Source: Phytohabitans suffuscus (GTDB lineage: Bacteria; Actinomycetota; Actinomycetes; Mycobacteriales; Micromonosporaceae). Taken from it: DNA of 64,000 bases. Below, in pieces: positions 60,891 to 64,000 of this stretch. Each line of letters opens with the position of its first letter. Position 1 is the first letter of the stretch. The translations under genes were made by a program, and so were the position numbers. The stretch is taken from positions 6,014,320-6,078,319 of the forward strand of contig NZ_AP022871.1 in NCBI RefSeq assembly GCF_011764565.1, read 5' to 3'. A model generated the notes under the pieces. That model made no database searches. It saw nothing but the letters and a program-made list of their open reading frames with translations, and had not been told where the DNA came from.

Positions 60891-61302
60891 TCTCGCCGAG
60901 CACCTCGACGTAGTGCGGGTTGGACATGACGCCGAGCACGTTGCCGAACGGGTCGACCACCGAGGCGGTGACGAAGCCCCGGTCGCCGCGCGGCGTGACC
61001 GGCTCGTACTCCACGGCGCCGAGCGCGACCAGCCGCTCCACCGTGGCCGCGAGGTCGTCGACGTGCCAGTACATGATCGCGCCACCGGGGTCACGCCGCG
61101 TGCCGGCCGGCGCGTACCGCCGGTCGACGATCCCCAACTCGGCCTGGTAGTCGCCGAGGCGGAACTCGACGTACACCGGTCGGCCCTCCGGCCCCGGCCG
61201 GTCGAAGTAGGGCGCCACGCCGAGAAACTCGGTGTACCAGGTCGCGGCGGAGTCGACGTCGTCGGCCCAGAAGGTGAGGGTGGCGAATCCGCGAAGGCTC
61301 AT
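60877..61302 (-). CDS. VOC (glyoxalase/bleomycin-resistance) family protein
   Basis: 141 residues. Two beta-alpha-beta-beta-beta modules: FATLTFWADDVDSAATWYTEFLG with YVEFRLGDYQAELGI, and AIMYWHVDDLAATVERLVALGA with TASVVDPFGNVLGVMSNPHY. Metal ligands of the canonical enzymes are only partly present. Cytosolic; substrate unknown. Convergent with the kinase gene, overlapping 14 bp at the 3' ends. Confidence 0.87.
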   Translation of the reverse strand: MSLRGFATLTFWADDVDSAATWYTEFLGVAPYFDRPGPEGRPVYVEFRLGDYQAELGIVDRRYAPAGTRRDPGGAIMYWHVDDLAATVERLVALGAVEYEPVTPRGDRGFVTASVVDPFGNVLGVMSNPHYVEVLGEIKTD

Positions 61303-61371
61303 GCGGCTCACGCTAACGGCGCCGGCGGAACGTGTGGTTCCGCAATCCAGGAAAAAGCTACGCTGTTGGCC

Positions 61372-61865
61372 GTGACAGTCGATCTCGACCGGCATGTGTA
61401 CGGTGCCGCCGACGCCCCACCACCCTCGTCGAGTACGGCGACTTCGAATGCCCGTACTGCGGCGCGGCCAAGCCCGTGCTCCACAAGCTGATCGACGGCT
61501 CGGAGGGCGCGGTGCGGCTGGTCTTCCGGCACTTCCCGGTCTTCGAGAGGCACCCGTTCGCGCTGACCGCCGCCCTGGCCGCCGAGGCGTCCGGCGACAA
61601 GTTCTGGGCCATGCACGACCTGCTCTTCACCCACCAGGACCGGCTCACCGACGCCGACCTGGCCGGGTACGCGCTGACCGCCGGCGTCAAGGGCGAGGTG
61701 ACCGGCGACGCCGCCCAGGTTTTCCGCGAGGCGGTCGAGGCCGACTACACCCAGGGCATCGCGGACGGCGTGCGCGGCACGCCCACGCTCTTCGTCAACG
61801 GCCGCCTCTACCAGGGCCGCGTCGACCTGAACGACCTGCGCGGCACACTCGGCCTGCACCGCTGA
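61372..61865 (+). CDS. DsbA-like thioredoxin-fold protein (frameshifted)
   Basis: GTG 61372 (VTVDLDRHVYGAADAP) in frame 1; the frame slips in CCCC 61415-61418 and continues as TTLVEYGDFECPYCGAAKPVLHKLIDG. The CPYC active site, the cis-Pro motif GVRGTPTLFVNGRLYQG and the inserted helical domain are DsbA family features. There is no signal peptide, so this is a cytosolic member such as those of the DSBA oxidoreductase/FrnE-like group. Corrected length ~164. Confidence 0.85.
61415..61418 (+). other. Apparent frameshift (missing C) in DsbA-like gene
   Basis: YGAADAP (frame 1) continues as TTLVEYGDFECPYC (frame 3). Confidence 0.8.
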
Positions 61866-62504
61866 GGGGCGCAGTTCTGCCCCGGTCCGCCCCAGCTGCG
61901 GACCGCACGCTCCCGCGGGCACCGCAGGAAACCCCTCGTTACGGATATTCGGACACGGGCCTTGGTGTCCGCGGGTGTTCACCGAGATCTTCGGGCGGAG
62001 GGGTCCGGTGCGTCCGATCACCCGGAACCGCTCCCTTGGGCCCCCGCGACAGACGGACAAATCGGCAGAAAAGTTGCCATCCACAAAGGTCACAGTGGAT
62101 GGATCTCGCACCCTGGCCGGAAGGTGTAGCGGCATTCCTGGCTGGGATGCTCGTGTCTGTCCATATCGGTCGGCGAGCGGTGCGCGACTCCAGATCTTGA
62201 CGACTTAGGGTCGAATAGAGTCTTCTTCTTGGTTCTTGGCAGTCTTGCGTCAAGTCGCCGGTTTGGGGGACCGCGAAGCCTGCCTGCGCCGCCCGAGTTG
62301 GGGCTTCTGCGAGTTGGCGTGTCACTCGATGGGGGTATTGCGGGCGAGCGCCCGCCAACCAAGAAGAAGGCTCAATACGAACCCATACTCGTCAAGATCT
62401 CAAGCCAGGAGCCGACGGGTTGGGCGGTTTCTGCTGGTTTGTCAGCTTGTCGCGGGTCCGGGGGTTCGGTGCGGGGGTTGCTGTAGGTAGAGAGCGGCCG
62501 GTCA

Positions 62505-62745
62505 CTGTGGACAGACCCGCACCCCGGGCCCCGGAAGCGACGTTGCACGCGGCGCTTTCTGTCGTTTTGTTCACCCTGCCCTGGGGCTGGGGACTGGTTC
62601 CGGCGGATCGTGGTATGAAACTGCCCCCATAGGAACAGCCCCTCTGGGGCAGTTTCATACCACGATCCGCGATCGTGCGCCGTGCGGGCGAGGGGTAGGG
62701 TCGCGTCGCTGCCGAATTCGCTCGGTTTGTTCTCGCTGTCAGGGG
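62505..62745 (+). repeat. Repeat modules D-B-E, copy 6
   Basis: D (GGTCACTGTGGACAGACCCG, CCGGGCCCCGGAAG), palindrome B 62603-62670 and E (CCGAATTCGCTCGGTTTGTT) at 62712-62731. Confidence 0.8.
62603..62670. repeat. Palindrome B with perfect 25-bp arms
   Basis: Left arm 62603-62627 (GCGGATCGTGGTATGAAACT + GCCCC) and right arm 62646-62670 are exact reverse complements, with an 18-nt loop. The other five B copies have only ~11-bp outer arms and keep a GGATCCGCCCCTCT segment on one side. Confidence 0.95.
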
Positions 62746-62794
62746 TGTCCGGGCGCCGCGCCAGGGTGACAAATGCCTGGTAGGTGACCTGGGC
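62746..62794 (+). repeat. Repeat module G, copy 2
   Basis: GTGTCCGGGCGCCGCGCCAG, GGTGACA..TGCCTGGTAGGTGACCTGG as at 16250. Confidence 0.7.
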
Positions 62795-62875
62795 CCGGGA
62801 CGACTGGTCGTGTTGAAGAGTGCTAAACGGGTGATTTCGGCGGCGACGCTTGCGCCTGTCACCGGTGGCGCGGCC

Positions 62876-62934
62876 GCGGAGGGTGAGGCCGCGGGAGCAA
62901 CGGTCTGGACCACGACGGGCGTCGCGGTAGCTCG
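62876..62934 (-). repeat. Intergenic repeat box A, inverted, copy 10
   Basis: GCGGAGGGTGAGGCCGCGGG ... GTCGCGGTAGCTCG; closes the D-B-E-G-A order. Confidence 0.9.
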
Positions 62935-62956
62935 CAGCTCTTTGGGGCTGGATCCT

Positions 62957-63022
<66 letters not shown>

Positions 63023-63078
63023 ATGCGGATGCGGACGTGGATGCGGAGGCCGGGCCGCCGCTCCCGGTCTGACCCGGA

Positions 63079-64000
63079 CTAGCGCTGGGGGAGGGTGGGG
63101 TCGCGCCAGGGGCCGGTGGGCAGGGGCGGGGCGCCTCCGGACTCGTCGACGGTGCAGAGTGGGAGGCGTTCGCCCAGGTAGCGCAGGGCCAGCGAGCCTA
63201 GGATGGCGGCGGTCAGCGACCCGGCGAGTACGCCGATCTTGGCTTCGTCGCGGAGGATCTCGTCTTCGAACGCCAGGTCGGCGATGAACAGCGAGATCGT
63301 GAAGCCGATGCCGGCCAGCATCCCGCCGCCGATCAGGTGGCCGTACCGGACGCGACCGGGCAGGTCGCCGAGGCGGGTGCGGAGGGCGATGGCGCTGCCC
63401 ACGCCGACGCCGACCGTCTTGCCGGCCACGAGCGCCACGATGATGCCGATGGTGAGCGGTGAGGTGAACGCGCGGCCGAGCGTCTCCATGTCGAGCCGCA
63501 CACCCGCGTTGGCCAGGCCGAAGATCGGCACCACGATGAAGGCGCTGACCGGGTGCAGGGCGTCCTGGAGGCGGTCGTTGGCCGGTACGGTGGCGCGGGT
63601 GGCCAGCACCGCGAGCCGGGCGCGGGCGGCGTCGGCGCGCTCGATGACGGCGCGGCCGTAGAAGCGCAGGCGTTCGCTCTGGGCCGGCTCGACCGGGGTG
63701 GCGGGCACGAGCAGGCCGACCAGCACGCCGGCGAGGGTGGGGTGCACGCCCGAGGCGTACACGGCGCACCAGAGGCCGATGCCGGCCACGACGTAGAGCC
63801 GCAGCTGCCAGACGCCCACCCAGCGGAGCATGACCAGCACGATCACGAAGAGCGCGGCCAGGCCGAGCGCGCCCAGCGAGACGCCCTCCGAGTAGAAGAT
63901 CGCCATGATCGCGATCGCCCCGATGTCGTCGGCGATCGCGAGCGTGAGCAGGAAGAGGCGAAGCTGGTCCGGGCAGCGCGGGCCGAAGAGGGCCAGGATG
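63079..64000 (-). CDS. nhaA: Na+/H+ antiporter NhaA (5' part beyond window)
   Basis: The frame is open through the window edge; ~307 C-terminal residues are visible. Near the edge LFGPRCPDQLRLFLLTLAIADDIGAIAIMAIFYS contains the conserved ADD(I) aspartates of the NhaA ion-binding site. Helices continue with VHPTLAGVLVGLLVPATP, FIVVPIFGLANAGV and GIGFTISLFIADLAF, all family signatures. Exchanges cytoplasmic Na+ for H+. It ends with a short polar tail (GAPPLPTGPWRDPTLPQR); no thioredoxin fusion is present. Confidence 0.93.
   Translation of the reverse strand, partial: ILALFGPRCPDQLRLFLLTLAIADDIGAIAIMAIFYSEGVSLGALGLAALFVIVLVMLRWVGVWQLRLYVVAGIGLWCAVYASGVHPTLAGVLVGLLVPATPVEPAQSERLRFYGRAVIERADAARARLAVLATRATVPANDRLQDALHPVSAFIVVPIFGLANAGVRLDMETLGRAFTSPLTIGIIVALVAGKTVGVGVGSAIALRTRLGDLPGRVRYGHLIGGGMLAGIGFTISLFIADLAFEDEILRDEAKIGVLAGSLTAAILGSLALRYLGERLPLCTVDESGGAPPLPTGPWRDPTLPQR

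Overview
The window is high-GC DNA (strong G/C third-position bias, purine-rich Shine-Dalgarno sites, many GTG starts) typical of a filamentous actinomycete. The complete ESX-type type VII secretion locus, AA10/GH30/ricin-B exoenzymes, ThuA-PQQ dehydrogenase proteins and an ATPase-less sugar ABC operon suggest Micromonosporaceae. That assignment is inference from gene content, not from a marker gene.

Layout. 1-3.4 kb: MerR regulator, small Cys-rich MerT-like membrane protein and YnfA (+), then an operon of CadD-type cadmium transporter, unknown membrane protein and PrsW protease (-). 4.4-10 kb: GH30 glycosidase with ricin-B lectin, LacI regulator, GT2 glycosyltransferase and AA10 LPMO. 10-16 kb: DUF305 lipoprotein, DUF3152 protein, ECF sigma factor with putative anti-sigma partner, small membrane protein, peptide-type ABC binding lipoprotein, alpha/beta hydrolase. 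16.9-22 kb: NIPSNAP protein, a 31-unit GC minisatellite, a 57-aa protein, an internally deleted PQQ sugar dehydrogenase and a ThuA-DUF1080-CBM6-ricin protein. 22.1-41.5 kb: ESX locus with EccE, EccC (fused, three ATPase modules), EccD, EccB, mycosin, two WXG100 proteins, several WXG/YxxxE-type candidate substrates, three YbaB/EspL-like proteins and unknown membrane or Pro/Gly-rich proteins. 41.5-47 kb: GlnH-like lipoprotein, MGT-type glycosyltransferase, CUT1 sugar transporter (binding protein plus two permeases) preceded by a CebR-like operator. 48.5-57 kb: serine hydrolase, a 1943-aa ThuA-PQQ dehydrogenase-PKD-CBM6-FIMAH exoprotein with two small secreted or membrane followers. 57.5-64 kb: LacI regulator, mannonate-dehydratase-like enolase, P-loop sugar/nucleoside kinase, VOC protein, DsbA-like protein, NhaA antiporter (cut by the window end).

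The long intergenic gaps (3.4-4.5, 16.1-16.9, 24.0-24.9, 47.1-48.5, 61.9-63.1 kb; single boxes at 18.4 and 57.1 kb) are not unique spacer. They are built from the same repeat modules (boxes A, B, C, D, E, F, G here), often in one order, D-B-E-(F/G)-A. Box B is a palindrome centred on a conserved GGATCGTGGTA arm. One A box is split by a 168-bp MITE-like element with inverted ends and a 10-bp target duplication. I know of no description of this family and consider it the most novel signal in the window.

About 16 apparent frameshifts occur in otherwise well-conserved genes. Every plus-strand case, where I could check phase, has the signature of one missing base, and most lie in C or G runs of three to five. 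I therefore treat them mainly as consensus errors and annotate whole genes across them. No tRNA, rRNA, CRISPR array or intact transposase was seen.
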